Origin: Hypericum androsaemum
Lineage: Eukaryota > Streptophyta > Magnoliopsida > Malpighiales > Hypericaceae
Length of the DNA stretch: 64,000 nucleotides
NCBI GenBank assembly: GCA_963995505.1
Contig: OZ023199.1
Location: forward strand, 744,001-808,000
Direction of reading: 5' to 3'
This document shows, one piece after another, positions 1 through 13,123 of this stretch. Positions within the stretch are counted from its first letter, which is position 1. The number at the start of each line of letters is the position of its first letter. The position numbers and the translations under genes were made by a program. Under the pieces are notes generated by a model. It was not told where the DNA came from. It saw nothing but the letters and a program-made list of their open reading frames with translations, and did no database searches.

Positions 1-2
1 CC

Positions 3-1373
3 GAGCGTTACAAGGCAAGACTGGTTGTGAAGGGATTTCAACAGAAATATGGTATAGATTTTACTGATGTTTTCACTCCTGTTGTGAAGCTGACCACTAT
101 TCGTATGGTGTTGAGTATGGTAGCTTCAGAGAATCTGATGTTGGAGCAGATGGATGTGAAGACAGCATTTCTCCATGGTGATCTAGAGGAAGAGATCTAC
201 ATGGCACAACCAGAGGGATACTTGTCAGATGGTAAAAGTGAGCTTGTGTGCAGGTTGAGGAAGAGCTTGTATGGCTTGAAGCAAGCTCCAAGGCAGTGGT
301 ACAAGAAGTTTGATGGGTTCATGCATGAGATTGAGTTCATGCGCTGTGAGGCGGATCATTGCTGCTATTTCAAGAGATTTGATAATAGCTATATCATCCT
401 TCTGCTTTATGTTGATGACATGTTGATAGCAGGCGCCAGTGCTCGGGAGGTGAGCAAGGTGAAGAAGCAATTGTCTGAGAGGTTTGCCATGAAGGACTTG
501 GGAGAGGCTAAGCAAATCCTTGGGATGAGGATTGAGAGGAATAAGGCTGATGGGAAGCTGTTTCTCTCACAGGCTGAGTACATTGAGAAGGTGTTGAAGA
601 GGTTCAACATGCAAAAGACCAACCCCAAGTTGACTTCTTTAGGTGGGCACTTTAAGTTGTCCAAGAAGGATTCGCCTAAGAGTAAGGCGGAGAAGGCTCA
701 AATGGAGAAGACTCCTTATGCATCGGCAGTGGGAAGCTTGATGTATGCTATGATTTGTACAAGGCCAGACATAGCACATGCGGTGGGAGTAGTGAGCAGA
801 TTCATGAGCAATCCATGTGAGCAGCATTGGATCGCAGTGAAGTGGATCCTTGGTTACTTGAGAGGTACTACTAAGAAGGCCCTGTGCTTTGAGGGCAAAG
901 ATGTGAAGCTGACAGGCTATTGTGATGCAGACTTGGGGTCCAATGATCATGATGGCAAGAGGAGCACAAGTGGTTATGTTTTCACACTGGGAGGGACAGC
1001 GATATCTTGGGCTTCCAGGTTGCAAAAGATTGTGGCTTTGTCAACCGCAGAAAGTGAGTATGTGGCTGTGACAGAAGCAAGCAAAGAGATGGTATGGTTG
1101 CAAAACTTCTTGGGAGAATTGGGCAAGGAGCAAAGTGAAAGTGTGCTCCACAGTGACAGCCAAAGTGTGATACACTTGGCTAAGAATCCCGCATTCCACT
1201 CAAGGACCAAGCACATTGAGTTGAAGTATCACTACATACGAAGTCTATTGGAGAGGAAGATCTTGCAACTTGAAAAGATTGACGGGAAAGTGAATCCTGC
1301 TGATATGTTGACCAAGGTGGTTACCTTAGAGAAGCTGAAGCTCAACATGGCTTCAGCGGGTCTAGTAAACTAG
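3..1373 (+). CDS. Copia polyprotein C-terminus: reverse transcriptase and RNase H (partial)
   Basis: The open frame enters from the left edge, so its start is not visible. Residues in the first third match the copia reverse transcriptase (RVT_2): the conserved KARLVVKGFQQ, MDVKTAFLHG and KSLYGLKQAPRQWY blocks, then the catalytic YVDD at about residues 127-130. The last third is RNase H, with GYCDADLGSNDHDGKRSTSGY, ALSTAESEY and the terminal RTKHIELKYHYIR block followed by PADMLTK. These are the enzymes that copy element RNA into DNA. No stop or frameshift interrupts the visible part, so the protein may still be functional. The stop is about 90 bases before the LTR, the normal copia layout. 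Confidence 0.95.
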   Translation, partial: ERYKARLVVKGFQQKYGIDFTDVFTPVVKLTTIRMVLSMVASENLMLEQMDVKTAFLHGDLEEEIYMAQPEGYLSDGKSELVCRLRKSLYGLKQAPRQWYKKFDGFMHEIEFMRCEADHCCYFKRFDNSYIILLLYVDDMLIAGASAREVSKVKKQLSERFAMKDLGEAKQILGMRIERNKADGKLFLSQAEYIEKVLKRFNMQKTNPKLTSLGGHFKLSKKDSPKSKAEKAQMEKTPYASAVGSLMYAMICTRPDIAHAVGVVSRFMSNPCEQHWIAVKWILGYLRGTTKKALCFEGKDVKLTGYCDADLGSNDHDGKRSTSGYVFTLGGTAISWASRLQKIVALSTAESEYVAVTEASKEMVWLQNFLGELGKEQSESVLHSDSQSVIHLAKNPAFHSRTKHIELKYHYIRSLLERKILQLEKIDGKVNPADMLTKVVTLEKLKLNMASAGLVN

Positions 1374-1465
1374 AGAAGAGACCAGGCGTACCAAGAAGTG
1401 AAGAGGAGAAGGAGGTCATCAAGTGAATGGTGGCAACTGTTGAGGTCAGTCTCCAGGTGGGAGAT

Positions 1466-1922
1466 TGTTGGGTATGGAGACTCCGTTAGTGTTCACGCGT
1501 TGAATATACAGGGTTACTGTTGACTCGGCACTATTCACCCGGGGCCAGAAATGTGATTTCTGGTGGACGATTTTGCCCCTGCCGACACCAAATAGTCCTA
1601 GGCTGTGGACACTATAAATACCCACCTCTCAGTCACTATTTGTGTATCTTCTTCCTTGTGTAGAGAGAGAGAGAGAGACAGAGAGAGAAGAGGAGAGAGA
1701 AACACCATTGTTGAGCGAGTGAAGCTCTAGAGTGTAGATCGAGCTTGATATAGTGAAATCTCCTGGCTTGGTACGCCCCCGGACGTAGATCGGTTTAGAT
1801 CGAACCGGGTGACCAAATTTTTGTGTCGTATTCTTGTGTGCGTGAGTTTGCTTTGTGCTTGTCATCGATCTCTAGCTCCGGTGTTGTTCGTGTGGTGTTT
1901 GGGGCCCTCGTGCTTCCCAACA
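1466..1922 (+). repeat. Copia 3' LTR (457 bp)
   Basis: The LTR begins TGTTGGG and ends CCCAACA, a perfect 7-base terminal inverted repeat bounded by TG and CA. A TATA-like CTATAAATA lies at about 1612-1620, followed by a GA-rich leader. A purine tract (GGTGGGAGAT) precedes it, as expected for plus-strand priming. Right of it the BBE-1 coding sequence resumes at once. Confidence 0.92.
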
Positions 1923-2841
1923 CCGTCTTTGTGCCTGCTTTCGATCCATTGACTACACCGATCTCAAGCCTTATAAAGAGGTTCGGATCGAGTTTGTCAG
2001 CTGCAATTTCTTGCCACTTCAAGACAAGGTCGGTCGCGCCCTGGTCGGTTTTCTTGTCGACTTGGAAGATCGTAACTTGTTCAGGTACCTGAACAAGATT
2101 GATCTGCCAAGCAACAATAACACCGAAGCTCGCGCCTCCTCCTCCTCGGATAGCCCAAAACAGGTCCTCTCCCATTGACTTTCTGTCCAGTATCCTGCCC
2201 TTGGCATCAACTATTTTCGCATCGATAATGTTGTCAACCGAAAGACCATATTTTCTCATCATATTTCCGTACCCTCCACCCGAAAAATGCCCGCCTACGC
2301 CAAGCGTCGAGCAGACACCGGCAGGGAAAGCATGAACATTGCTTGTATTAGCAATCTTGTAGTACAACTCGCCGAGCCACGCGCCAGCCTCGACCCAAGC
2401 AGTCTCCTGTTTCATGTCAATATCAATAGAACGAAGGTTGAACATGTCAAGGATCACAAAAGGGATGTCCGACGCGTACGAGAGACCCTCGTAATCGTGC
2501 CCGCCGCTCCGGATCCTGATCTGCAATCCGTTCTTCTTGGCACACAGCACAGTGGCCTGCACATGGGATACGTCCTTGGCAGCTACGATTGCAAGTGGTT
2601 TCTGGGGCGACTTCAACAGGAAAATTCGCTTGTTCTTCGCGTAGGTCTCGAAAACAGATTCGAATGACGTGTTTTGGGGAGTGTAAATTGTGCTGGAGAT
2701 CGGATAGGGTGCGTCGGATTGTGAAGGAAGACATTGCAGGAAGTTGTCACCTTGGTTTCCTGCTGAAATGGTAACAGCAGCAGAGACCAAAAAGATTGAC
2801 AACAGAAGAAGTTTTGAAGATTCTGAGTTCCTCATTCTCAT
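1923..2841 (-). pseudogene. BBE-1: BBE-like FAD-linked oxidase, C-terminal half removed by copia insertion
   Basis: The frame reads from 2841 leftward: signal peptide (LLLLSIFLVSAAVTISA), then the FAD-binding half with SGGHDYEG, which holds the flavin-linking His, and [16 protein letters not shown], which holds the flavin-linking Cys. Coding matches BBE-4 and BBE-5 up to the GTKTV block near residue 306, then runs into the copia LTR, which adds about 40 unrelated residues before a stop. The substrate-binding and C-terminal parts must lie beyond the left edge. The upstream 150 bases closely match those of BBE-5, so the two are recent duplicates. The N-terminal half has no stop, so the insertion is probably the inactivating event. 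Any protein made would lack the catalytic C-terminal region. Confidence 0.92.
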
Positions 2842-5611
2842 GAATATTTTTCCTTTTTTTTCCTATGATTCTTTGGTATCCGTGTTTTGGTATGTTTTCC
2901 TCAGCAAGTTATGAGTTACTTATATATTAGAAAATATGGACCAAATGACGAGATTTCAACGCTCCGACTGCTGTAGTCACCTTGACTATGATTATTTAAT
3001 TTAATAACTAAAAAAATGGGTAGGTTCTATATTCAATCAAAATAATATTTTTTTCCCCTTAAATCGCTAGGAGGTTGTTCGGAGGAAGAGCTTCTTAGTC
3101 CTTAGATGCCCTCCAAGTGAACTTGATTTTGTATGATCTTCATATATAAATAAAGCAATAACTATTAATCTAAAAAAAAGGAAATAACGGGAAGCAAATC
3201 AGAAGCAGAAAAAAATTGCATGGTACATCCATTTGTTTTGGTATAGTGATTCGGTGAGAGGGTGGAAAATTTGAGGGTATATATTATCAGAATTATTAGA
3301 TTTTTGAATCCTGCTGTTGGTGAATTTTGTGTGGAGCTCATGTAGTAAGAGGGTAGATATATGGCGACAGGCAATTAAAATAATGATCTAAAATATGAAT
3401 GTTTGCTATTTTTTAAAATTGGATGAAGATTATTTTTTAAAATGTCCAAGACTGGACCATTGGTGATGTCTAAGGTGGTGTCACTGTGCCGTATTCCTTC
3501 GGTAACTTTAACCCGGAAAGGGTGGAAAATGAGGAAAGAAAATCAAGTTATCAATTTTTGTTCGAACATTTACTTCGTCAACAATTTGAGTTCAATAAAT
3601 TTTTTGAAAGATTATAAAATTCTTTTTAACAAATATTTAATAATGCTACAAATGACTTCCAACTCAAAAGATTTTGATTAAGCTAGAATAATAGTTAGGA
3701 GAGTGATGTCTGGCATACGTGCTCATTACGCAAAGCAGCCATTGGAATTTACGAGTTGGATCAAAATGACTATTTAAGTCGAAATTCAATCCCAGTACTG
3801 GATCAATTATTTTAGATTAATCGAATTTGTGGATGCAACTCATCCATACGTATTTGGTTGGGAAGATATTGCAGATTTTTGTGGTCCAATTCGACTTGGA
3901 TTCTAGATTGATTTCCACATATCAGTCAATTTTGGAAAAACAAATGATAAGTTTAGTCAAACTGTCAAGTTATATCATAAATATACATTAGCACTTGAAT
4001 GAAAAACAGCTTCCAAAATTTCTCCAAGGTATTCGGTTAGCCCAAATCTGAAAGTTTTTTGCGGAATTTTCGAGCAAATGTCCAAGCAGGGGATCGAATT
4101 TGAATTATACTTTATTCGATTCGCTCGTTGATTCGTGAATTGAAGAATTGAGAATATTTATATTCAGATTCAATTCGTCAAAAGAAAATTTTTAATACGA
4201 ATTTGAATTCGTATATGCTGATTCGAATCCCAAAAAAATTCGAGGAATCATATCAAATACGAATCAGTTTCTATTCGCCGTCACCTCTATGTTTGGGATC
4301 GAAAAAATTAGCTTTCACATCGAGGAAACTAATTAGCGATGATCCGATGACTTCTATATAATACTCTATAATTCATGTTTTGAAATATTCTCCTGCCGCG
4401 GCTATACATATCTTTCCGGGCAACAACGTCGCCTTGATGGAACTTCTATGGTTATGTGACATTCAGTAGTGACTAATCTATGTTCAGATGTTTGAATTAA
4501 AGCTTACGTCCGCAGTAATAACTGTTATTTCTATGTGGGTTATATTAATCCATGATGCTAAAAAATAACTTGCGACTATAAAGATTATATAAACAAGGTA
4601 ATTACGAGTAGGATTCGCATAATTTATGTCATGTATCCTCAAAAAGATACAAGACTATTGCGAGTCCAATTAGCTTCGGGATCGATGGAACATGCATTGA
4701 TTTCGTAGAGAATCCAAATAATTTTTCTGAAACCGAGCGATCTCCTGCAATTAGGAGGACACAAAAGAAAGATCGGTAATTAAGTACTTGATATATATAT
4801 ATATAACACAAATAAGAACCACAAGATAAACACACACAAGGTTGATAAAAAATGGCAAGAAAGTTTCTACAAAAAATCCGACACTCATACACAAAAAAAT
4901 TACTTAGAATAATATATATTTTTTTAGTTGACTAATTTAAATTTGGATTAATATAATTCCAAACGGTGATAATTTTTTATTAAATTTCTTAATACTGTTA
5001 TATTTTTATTATAATCTCAAATTAAGTTAAAAATAATTCAAACGTATTTTAATAAAGTTATTGCAGTTGGCTTAGATCGTTTTTTGTGTGGGTATGTTGG
5101 CTAAGATCGTGAACGCACAAAAGCCAAGTGGTGCTTTTATTAGAGCCACGCATACGTTGTCCAGATTTTTAAAAATTAAAAACAAAATAAGTCCTGGGTT
5201 CTTAATATTTGAGTACTTAAGATAATTTAGTATTGTTTATTTTTTAATATTTTCAAAATTAACCGATGTGTTTAGACCCAGAATCTGGTAACTTTTTTGG
5301 GGCGATATTATTTGAAGTGTTAAAAATGTTTATCAATTTGTTGAAAAATTCTCGCATCCTGCTTTTCAACTCCGAACTGTGACATTCCATGCGATCATGA
5401 CCGTTAAAAAGATAAGCCTAACATTTTTTTAAAGTAAAGATTTTAAGATTCCTACATTACCAGAGCTATGCATAAGAAGGCCTCTCCCATCTCGTCGTTA
5501 ATGGCTGGATTCGATGGGCGAGATGTGGTTCGAGATGTGCGAGAACAAGAAAGTGAGGTGGAGTTAGCAAACCGATTGCTGGATTTGGTCGTTAAGATGG
5601 ATATGACCTGG
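2842..5611. other. BBE-1 upstream region, then AT-rich intergenic DNA
   Basis: Bases 2842-3060 match the promoter of BBE-5, including a TATATA stretch near 2920-2926 (read on the - strand). Beyond that I see AT-rich sequence with short runs and scattered stops. A stretch at about 4090-4280 is rich in GATTCGAAT-like repeats and could be an old MITE. A short (TA)n lies at 4790-4804. I recognise no gene. Confidence 0.6.
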
Positions 5612-6093
5612 TGACGAGCGTGCCGAAGTCCTTCGAAATAAATCGATATTTCGTGGCTCTCAAATTTGTAGTAAACAAGGGAAGCACCGAGTCAAATCTA
5701 AATAGGGACGATATTAGATTAACCTAAAAAACTAAACAAAGAAAGACTAAAAAGAGGGAGGGTTTGTATGCTTTAGAATGAAAACTAAAATAATAAACGA
5801 AAATTAAATATGTATGCAAAACTAACGAGAAAGAAAATGGCAGATTCAAGGTCGGAGAGGTTAGTTAATCATTGGATCACAAAAGATAATCTAATTCATC
5901 TAACAAATAAGTGTAAATTTCTCGGAACCGCAAAAAGACCACAAACATCATCAATCAATTAGCTAAACAATCGCCTAACTAATTATTTACCACCTAATAG
6001 AAAGAATATCAACCGATTTCTATCATATAAGGTGATAGCATTAAGAACGAAATGTTACTACTCCTAATGATTACACTCAAAACCTTGGTATAT
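5612..6093 (-). repeat. Old, truncated LTR related to the 9.2-kb element
   Basis: From TGACGAGCGTG at 5612 the sequence follows the LTRs at 9168 and 13870 in order, including the CACCTAATAG and CTCAAAACCTTGGTAT blocks. It diverges at about 6093, less than half way along the LTR. Many substitutions separate it from the other two, so it is an older relic of the same family. No partner LTR or internal region is seen beside it. Confidence 0.8.
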
Positions 6094-6647
6094 TATTATT
6101 AAGATTTTAATATAATATTATCGAAAAAGAGAATAATGTAAAACATAACTTGTTTCTAATACATTAAAATCTTATTATGTTCACACAATTACCTGCCAAC
6201 TTGTCAACTCTCCCTCTCATGACATAAAGGAAAAGAACAAAAATAACCGATTAAAATAATATGATAGAACGATCACACCCTATGCATATTTTGACTCATC
6301 TTCACCTCAAAATATATTAAAGTATCAAGTATGTCACTACAAATTAATTTCCTTCTCTCTTTAATTTCCCTGTAGAATAATACTGCACCCTAGATAGCGA
6401 AAATTGGGTAACCGAAAACAAGATTGATTCAAATTTATGGAAAAAAAAAACTTGTGAATGGTGGGCACGTTCACTAACAACAAGTAGGTACTAGGCCTTA
6501 CTTTTTTTTTTTGAGGGACGTACTAGGCCTTACTTGGAAGAGTAGGGATGCTCTGCTCCAACCGGAAGAAATTATTTTTCTGATTAATTCCTTCGAGAAA
6601 TCAATTTTCCGGCTAAACAAACAGAGCAGAAGATATTTAACCCAAAC
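6094..6647. other. AT-rich spacer, no gene seen
   Basis: The stretch holds AT-rich DNA with poly-A and poly-T runs. A short direct repeat, TACTAGGCCTTACTT, occurs at about 6489 and 6520. Nothing codes. Confidence 0.5.
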
Positions 6648-6915
6648 CCCACCTGAGCGTCGAAAACTTTGTCCACCGACAGCCCGTACTTCCTCAGCAT
6701 ATTACCGTACCCTCCGCCGCTGAGGTGGCCGCCTACGCCGACCGACGGACAAACCCCCGCCAGAAAGCCAAGCACCTCCGACTCCTTCCATATCCCATAA
6801 TACAGCTCCCCCAGCGTCGCCCCGGCCTGGACCCACGCCGTCTTTGACGCCACGTCAACACCAATCAGAGGACGAAAAACGGCGCGTCGGAGACGTACGA
6901 CAGGCGCGGTCCTTC
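6648..6915 (-). pseudogene. BBE-like relic of a different subclade
   Basis: Read on the - strand, the stretch gives LSYVSDAPFFVL, a frameshift, then VDVASKTAWVQAGATLGELY and GVCPSVGVGGHLSGGGYGNM, ending at SVDKVFDAQV. This is the middle of the BBE-like FAD domain, from just after the flavin His to just beyond the flavin Cys, which is retained. It differs from BBE-1, 3, 4 and 5 at many positions (VQAGATLGELYYGI against [14 protein letters not shown]), so it comes from another subfamily. It has no N-terminus, no C-terminus and at least one frameshift. A short duplicate of the ACGACAGGCGCGGTCCT motif lies just upstream. Confidence 0.85.
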
Positions 6916-8513
6916 AAGAAAGATTGGAGAGTGGAGCTTTACGACAGGCGCGGTCCTGCAATAAGATTAGGGCCCTCATTTTGCAGTGGAAGTCACACGG
7001 TCACTGGTTTATGCTGATACTCTGTTAATTGTTGGTACCATCTAGTGCATAATAAGTTCGAATTCGACCTCTGAAAATGCATTTTCATTCAAATTGGTAG
7101 ATAGTTTGATCATATTTAAATTTGAATATGAATTAGTCGATCAACCAATGTACATAAATGGTGTAGAACGTAAGTTTTTTTAATTCCTTTTGGTCAATGA
7201 GAAGCACCTATTGCTTTTAAATATACAGGTTTTGGAGAACCAAGAAAAAGATGCTAGAAGTATACAGGAAATTTCAGCCTGGAACCTGGGAGCTGTCATG
7301 TTTATTGAATTAGATTTAGCTCACTCCGATTAGACAACTTCCATTAATACGAACCGAGTTCGGGTTTTTGGAATCGGATTATCTTTACGAGATCACAAAT
7401 TTTGTCCTAAACATTGTAGCAAGTGTCTCACCCAGAACATAAAAAGACAATGATTGCTAACCACGTATCGAGAACACAAGTTCGAGATTCTATTGAAGTA
7501 GTTTGAAGCATCAACAAGTTGATCATATATTTTTGTGGAAAACAAGTTGATCATATTGACGACTCAAAATTCAATCTTGGTCCTATGTTACAAATCTGCC
7601 TTGATTTGAAACTTCAGAAATTTTATAAGAATATTAGACAAACCAGTCAAGAACACCTCATAATGATAAAAAAAAAAACATATGTTGTGACTCTAAAAGT
7701 TGATTTATGGATAGGAATCTGACCCAGAGTGAAATTTTTTGGCCACCCTTACACGTGATCTCCATTACCCCAAAGCTAGAGATCATACAAACAACAATCA
7801 TTTAGATAAACATGAAACGTGTTATTTTAGTTTATTCAAAATGTTTAGATAGAGTTAAATACATGTTAGAAAAATTTTATCACTTTAAAAAATTCTACTA
7901 AATTTATCGACTCAATTAATATTAGTATAACTAGAGAGCCTACGTTATAATGTGACAAGGGGCTTCGTTCACGTGGCCCCTATCTAAATCCACAATTCAA
8001 GTTTATGATTGTTAAAATGATAAGCCTACATGAACCATTCAAATCCTTACTGAGTTTCTTCTTTTACAAACGGAACCCAATCTGGGAATTGTTCAGTCGG
8101 GGTGATTTTATTATTATTATCTATGCAATTTGAATAAACACAAAATATTTTTTTGGTATTTAAATATCTAATGTTTATAAACTCAATTTTAATTTTTTTA
8201 AAGACAAAAAATTTAAACCTCTTGTATATAATAACCTTTCTAAAATATATTTTTCTTCGATCCCAACATATCATTTTATAATATTACTCTTCTGGTCAAG
8301 GTTACTCACCATATTCGGAGCGTTAAAAATTTATTATAAACAGCAACCGAGTCATGATATTTCTAAAATAATTTGGAGTATAGAAATAAAATTTTAATAC
8401 CATATGATTGTTTTGACATACTATCTACAGAACTTTTAATATACTTATAAAAACCTATACCAAAGGGTCACTGAAAAACAAAACAAACTAAGTATTGAGA
8501 AATACTCATTAGA
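6916..8513. other. AT-rich intergenic DNA and the BBE-3 upstream region
   Basis: No coding sequence is recognisable. The last 230 bases before 8514 resemble, in part, the upstream region of BBE-4, including the CCGAGTCATGAT block and the ACTCATTAGAATGAAT start context. The rest is AT-rich. Confidence 0.5.
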
Positions 8514-9167
<654 letters not shown>

Positions 9168-10464
9168 TGACGAGCGTGTTAAGACCCCTCAAAATAAATC
9201 GATATTCATGGCTCACTAATTTGTAGTAAGAAAGCGGAAATACCGAGTCAGATCCAAGGAGGAACGAATACTCAATTAATCTAACAATTAAAACAGAAGT
9301 AAATTGGGAGATTCAAGGTCGTACGAAATCAATGAACACAAGAGAGAGAAGTAAGAGTAGAAATCAAAGAGAGAAAAGCGGAAAATTCGAGATCGGAGTA
9401 CTACGATAGGTTGGTTGATTACTGGATTACAAAAGATAATCTAACACATGTAGCAAGTAGGTGTAAATCTCCTGCAACTGCAAAAAGACCACAAACATCC
9501 AACAATCAACTAGCCAAACGACCACCTAACTAGTTGTTTATCACCTAATAGATAGAATATCGATCGATTTCTATTCTATAAGATAATAGCATTAAGAACA
9601 GATGTTCATACTCCTAGCGATTATACTCAAAACCTTGGTATCTACAAACTAGTCTTACTTATTACTAGTTAATTAGTTTGGTAACGACCGTTCCTCGCTG
9701 AATTAACCTTCCTCCTAGTTCAATTCCTAACTGCAACCGCTAATCAAGAATCAATGGCATATCAGTTCTAGAATAAATCACAACCGCAAATCATTGAAGA
9801 ACAAAAGTAAGCACAAAGAGATAAGTAAATACTACTAAGATAGATTAATAAAACTAAGATCCTCACAACCAAAACCTGGTTCTCCTCCCTCAAATCAACC
9901 TAGAGAATTAGTTCCTCATAATCTTGGCAACGACGAAATAAAAATAGGGTTCTGTTCTCTGGAATAAATTTTTTTTTTTGTAAAAATAAGTCTAGAGGGT
10001 TATATATAAGCCCTCCTAAGTGTAAAAACCTAAAGAAGTCATTTCGAGAGTCCTCCGCGATGGAGAAACCGAATTTCCAATATTGCCCCGAATATTTGTT
10101 AATAAAATCTGCCAGATTAGCCTTCAGTATTTTGGACGTAACTTCCTCTTCCGATCTCTGATTTAGGCATTCTTTATATCCACGGAAAGAGGAAGGAAAG
10201 ATATTCAATTGTCTGCCTAACAAGAATCCTCTAATTCGGCTCCAAAATGGACCCAAATGCCCTTACAAGTCATCTGTCCCTGCTGGACTCCTTCTTCAAG
10301 TATAATTTCTTTCCAAATTTGCCTCATTTTCCTACAATTTAGCACAAAGAACTCATTAGTCACCCAAAACTCAAATGTTTACTAAACTTATACTATACTA
10401 AAGACAAACGTGCAAAAATGACTCAAAATCTTATGCGTTTAATGCGTATTTTAGATACACATCG
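9168..10464 (-). repeat. LTR (3' copy on the - strand) of the 6.0-kb element
   Basis: It runs from TGACGAGCGTG to ACACATCG. The matching end of the other LTR is ACACATCA, so the terminal A has mutated to G here (C instead of T on the element strand). Alignment by eye with 13870-15174 is nearly continuous, with small indels and scattered substitutions. Confidence 0.9.
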
Positions 10465-13123
10465 AACATCCCCACACTTAAATTTTGCTTGTCCCCAAGC
10501 AAGACTCTAAACTAAGACTTAGACTCAAAATACTAAGGACTCAACTCTCAAGACAACAAAGCAAATCACTCAACACATAGAACATGCAAATAGATATCGT
10601 CAATACGAGCACTTGCATTTTAACCACACGAAATTAATGAACCATCAACAACAGACTATCCCTCGGAATCTTCATGCAAAGTCAATTTCATAATTCAAGT
10701 CTAGCCCACAAATTAAAGTAGTTCTCCATAATTTTAATCATTCAGAAAGTGGTGAAGACCACTAGAGACTCAATATCAATAAGCACAAGGCATGACTGGA
10801 TATTAAGGTACTTATAATACTGTTTAGCTTGGCCTCATCCCAAAATATTTTAGGTTAGCATGGTTAGTACTCAACTTGCGTGGCACTTGGGACTTCACTC
10901 TTAGATGTCAATAGGCCAGTTTACAACTTTTCATTGCTCCGATTGTACACCTATAACGATCTTCAAGCTCTATCCTAGTTAGGTCGGACGCAACATCAAC
11001 TGCAATTGTTTACCTGACTACTGCCCTTCTGCCAGCATTCATTCACATTTCACCTCTACATTCCGCATTTTAATTTTCCTTCCTTTCTTTTGCATCCCCT
11101 TCAACATTTCTTTCCTTTCAAAGGTTAGAAAGGCAACAAATTTTTTATACGTCACTCGGTTAATCCTCACGTAAGTCAATTAAAATATATTTATGATACA
11201 TGCGGGAATTGGTTATTACAGCCGTGCCACCCAAATTCTCTCAAGTGTTATATCAGTCTTGTACACTAGTGGTCGCTTAATCCAATTATGAGATTTTTTT
11301 GAAAAGCAAAACTACTTCTCAATATGGCTTTATCCTATCCTTGCTAATTTCATCTTGGCATGAGCTTTCCTAAGGATATTAAGTTGCTAAGGGGTCAAAA
11401 ATTCAAGGTTGGAAGTTCAAGCAGTTGGTTGACTCGATACGCAAACATACTAAAAATTTTAACTAAACATCCCCACACTTAGAGAACAACATGTCCTTCT
11501 CATGGTGTTATATTCATGAGGTGCGCGCTTTGGATAGCTCAACATTCGAAACTAGCTTCCACTGAATCCAGCGCCCTGGTTGCGGCATTTTTGCTTGCTA
11601 TATTGATCGCGTCGTAGCTATAGCAAGCTTTGGACACAAGATTTTACTTGATTCGAACATGTATTAATTTGTGTAGTGATATCCGGATATTACATATTGG
11701 ACTTGACCTCATGGGTCAATAATAAAAGATTTGGGTCAAACACTTAATACATGGGAAACTATAGGAAACAAAAGAATTTAATGCAAACGTAATTCATATA
11801 TCATAATCCAAACTAAAGTGGCGTTGGTGCCAACAAATTTTAACCCAAACAATTATTACCGCATCATTTAGTATAGTAGACCAGTACAACATCACAATGT
11901 TTCCAAGTACAGAAACTTATTAGTATAGGGTTGCCTTCGTGTGTTTGGTCACCGGTGGAGAACATTTTGTGTGGGTCGATTTTGGCCTGCAACTATGGCG
12001 ATCGTGTACATTTTCGTGGTTCGAATATGTACCTTTTGGGCTTGTTGGTACTTTGACGTGGTCGATCTTCCCATTTGACATGTTTATGTATCCTTGGGCA
12101 TACTAGTGATTCCCTACGTACCCATACTTAGAAAAATAACATGTCCTCATGGTGTAAATTGACTAAAATAATAATAATAATAATAATACAAAACACAGAA
12201 GATATAATAAGACATAAAAAAATAAAACACAATAAATTAATTTAAACAAAACAAATGAGTTTAGGGATCAAAAGTTCTCTCGTGTGGTGTGTCACGTATT
12301 GTAGAGGACAGTAACTTGCATCCGGACCAGCGGATTATGGACGCGGTGTTAGATTTTCCCCTTGTTTTCTCTTGCCTTGATTTGCTGGGGGGGCTTTACT
12401 TTTCTTCGGAGGTATGGTGAAATCGGTAGGCGGAAAAAAAAATCAAACGATGAAGCTGAACAAACTAATTGGCCGCCACTGTTCCTGTAAGAATAATTAA
12501 CCAAGCCAATTAGGCATAATATGATGTTCAGAAACAGAAAGGATGAAGGGAATAGTTGAGAAAGAGTCAAAATCCGATAAAATTCTGGAAGAGGAGTCCA
12601 ACTAGGACAAAAATTCTCAGGCGCAGAAAATGGGAGAAAATGGCTTCGATATTCTCTCGGCTTGGGCTTTAAGTCAGCGGCTGGGTCGGCACGAGAAGGG
12701 CTGGGTCGGCACGGGAAGCCGGGAAGGAGACAAAATGTTCTGTTCACTTCGTCGCGGGAAGCATAGGTCGCACCGAGAAATTGTGGGAAGCATATATGTC
12801 GCACCCGATCTTCTGTGCACTTCGTCACGTGATTCTTTGCTCGCCACGGGAACCTTCCTCATCCGCTATTCACTTCGTCACTTTGGTTTTTTTTTCTCGC
12901 TGCGACCCTTTCTTTTGACACCTCTCCTCTCTTTTCAATCCACTTTTATTTTTAATCTCAAGCTTCGTGAGTTTCTTTTTCCTTGCTTCCTGCAAAAATA
13001 ATAGAACCCAAGTCATAAAAAAAATCTAAAAAATTAAAAATCCTAAAAAAAAATAAAATAACATTGGGTTGCCTCCCAATAAGCGCTAATTTAATGTCAT
13101 TAGCTAGACGTCTATTTGCTCTC
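10465..13123 (-). other. Interior of the 6.0-kb element, non-coding part
   Basis: The interior lacks protease, reverse transcriptase and integrase motifs in any frame. The CATCCCCACACTTA polypurine-type block at 10467 recurs at about 11469 and, changed, near 12120, which suggests internal rearrangement or repeated tails. An (ATA)n run lies near 12168-12187. Open frames at 12349-13001 show no family I know and overlap on both strands, so I do not call them genes. Confidence 0.7.

Larger units (their letters stand above)
1..1922 (+). mobile_element. Ty1/copia LTR retrotransposon, 3' part (inserted in BBE-1)
   Basis: This is the right-hand part of a copia element read on the + strand: reverse transcriptase and RNase H coding, a purine-rich tract just before position 1466, then the 3' LTR at 1466-1922. 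The rest lies left of the window. It ends exactly inside a berberine-bridge-enzyme-like reading frame on the opposite strand. The first five bases after the LTR (1923-1927, CCGTC) are the predicted target-site duplication, whose partner must lie outside the window. The long open frame and intact LTR ends suggest a fairly young insertion. Confidence 0.93.

Noticed and set aside
12349..13001. Overlapping frames on both strands in the 6.0-kb element
   Set aside because: No known domain and mutual overlap; likely chance frames in the element's interior.
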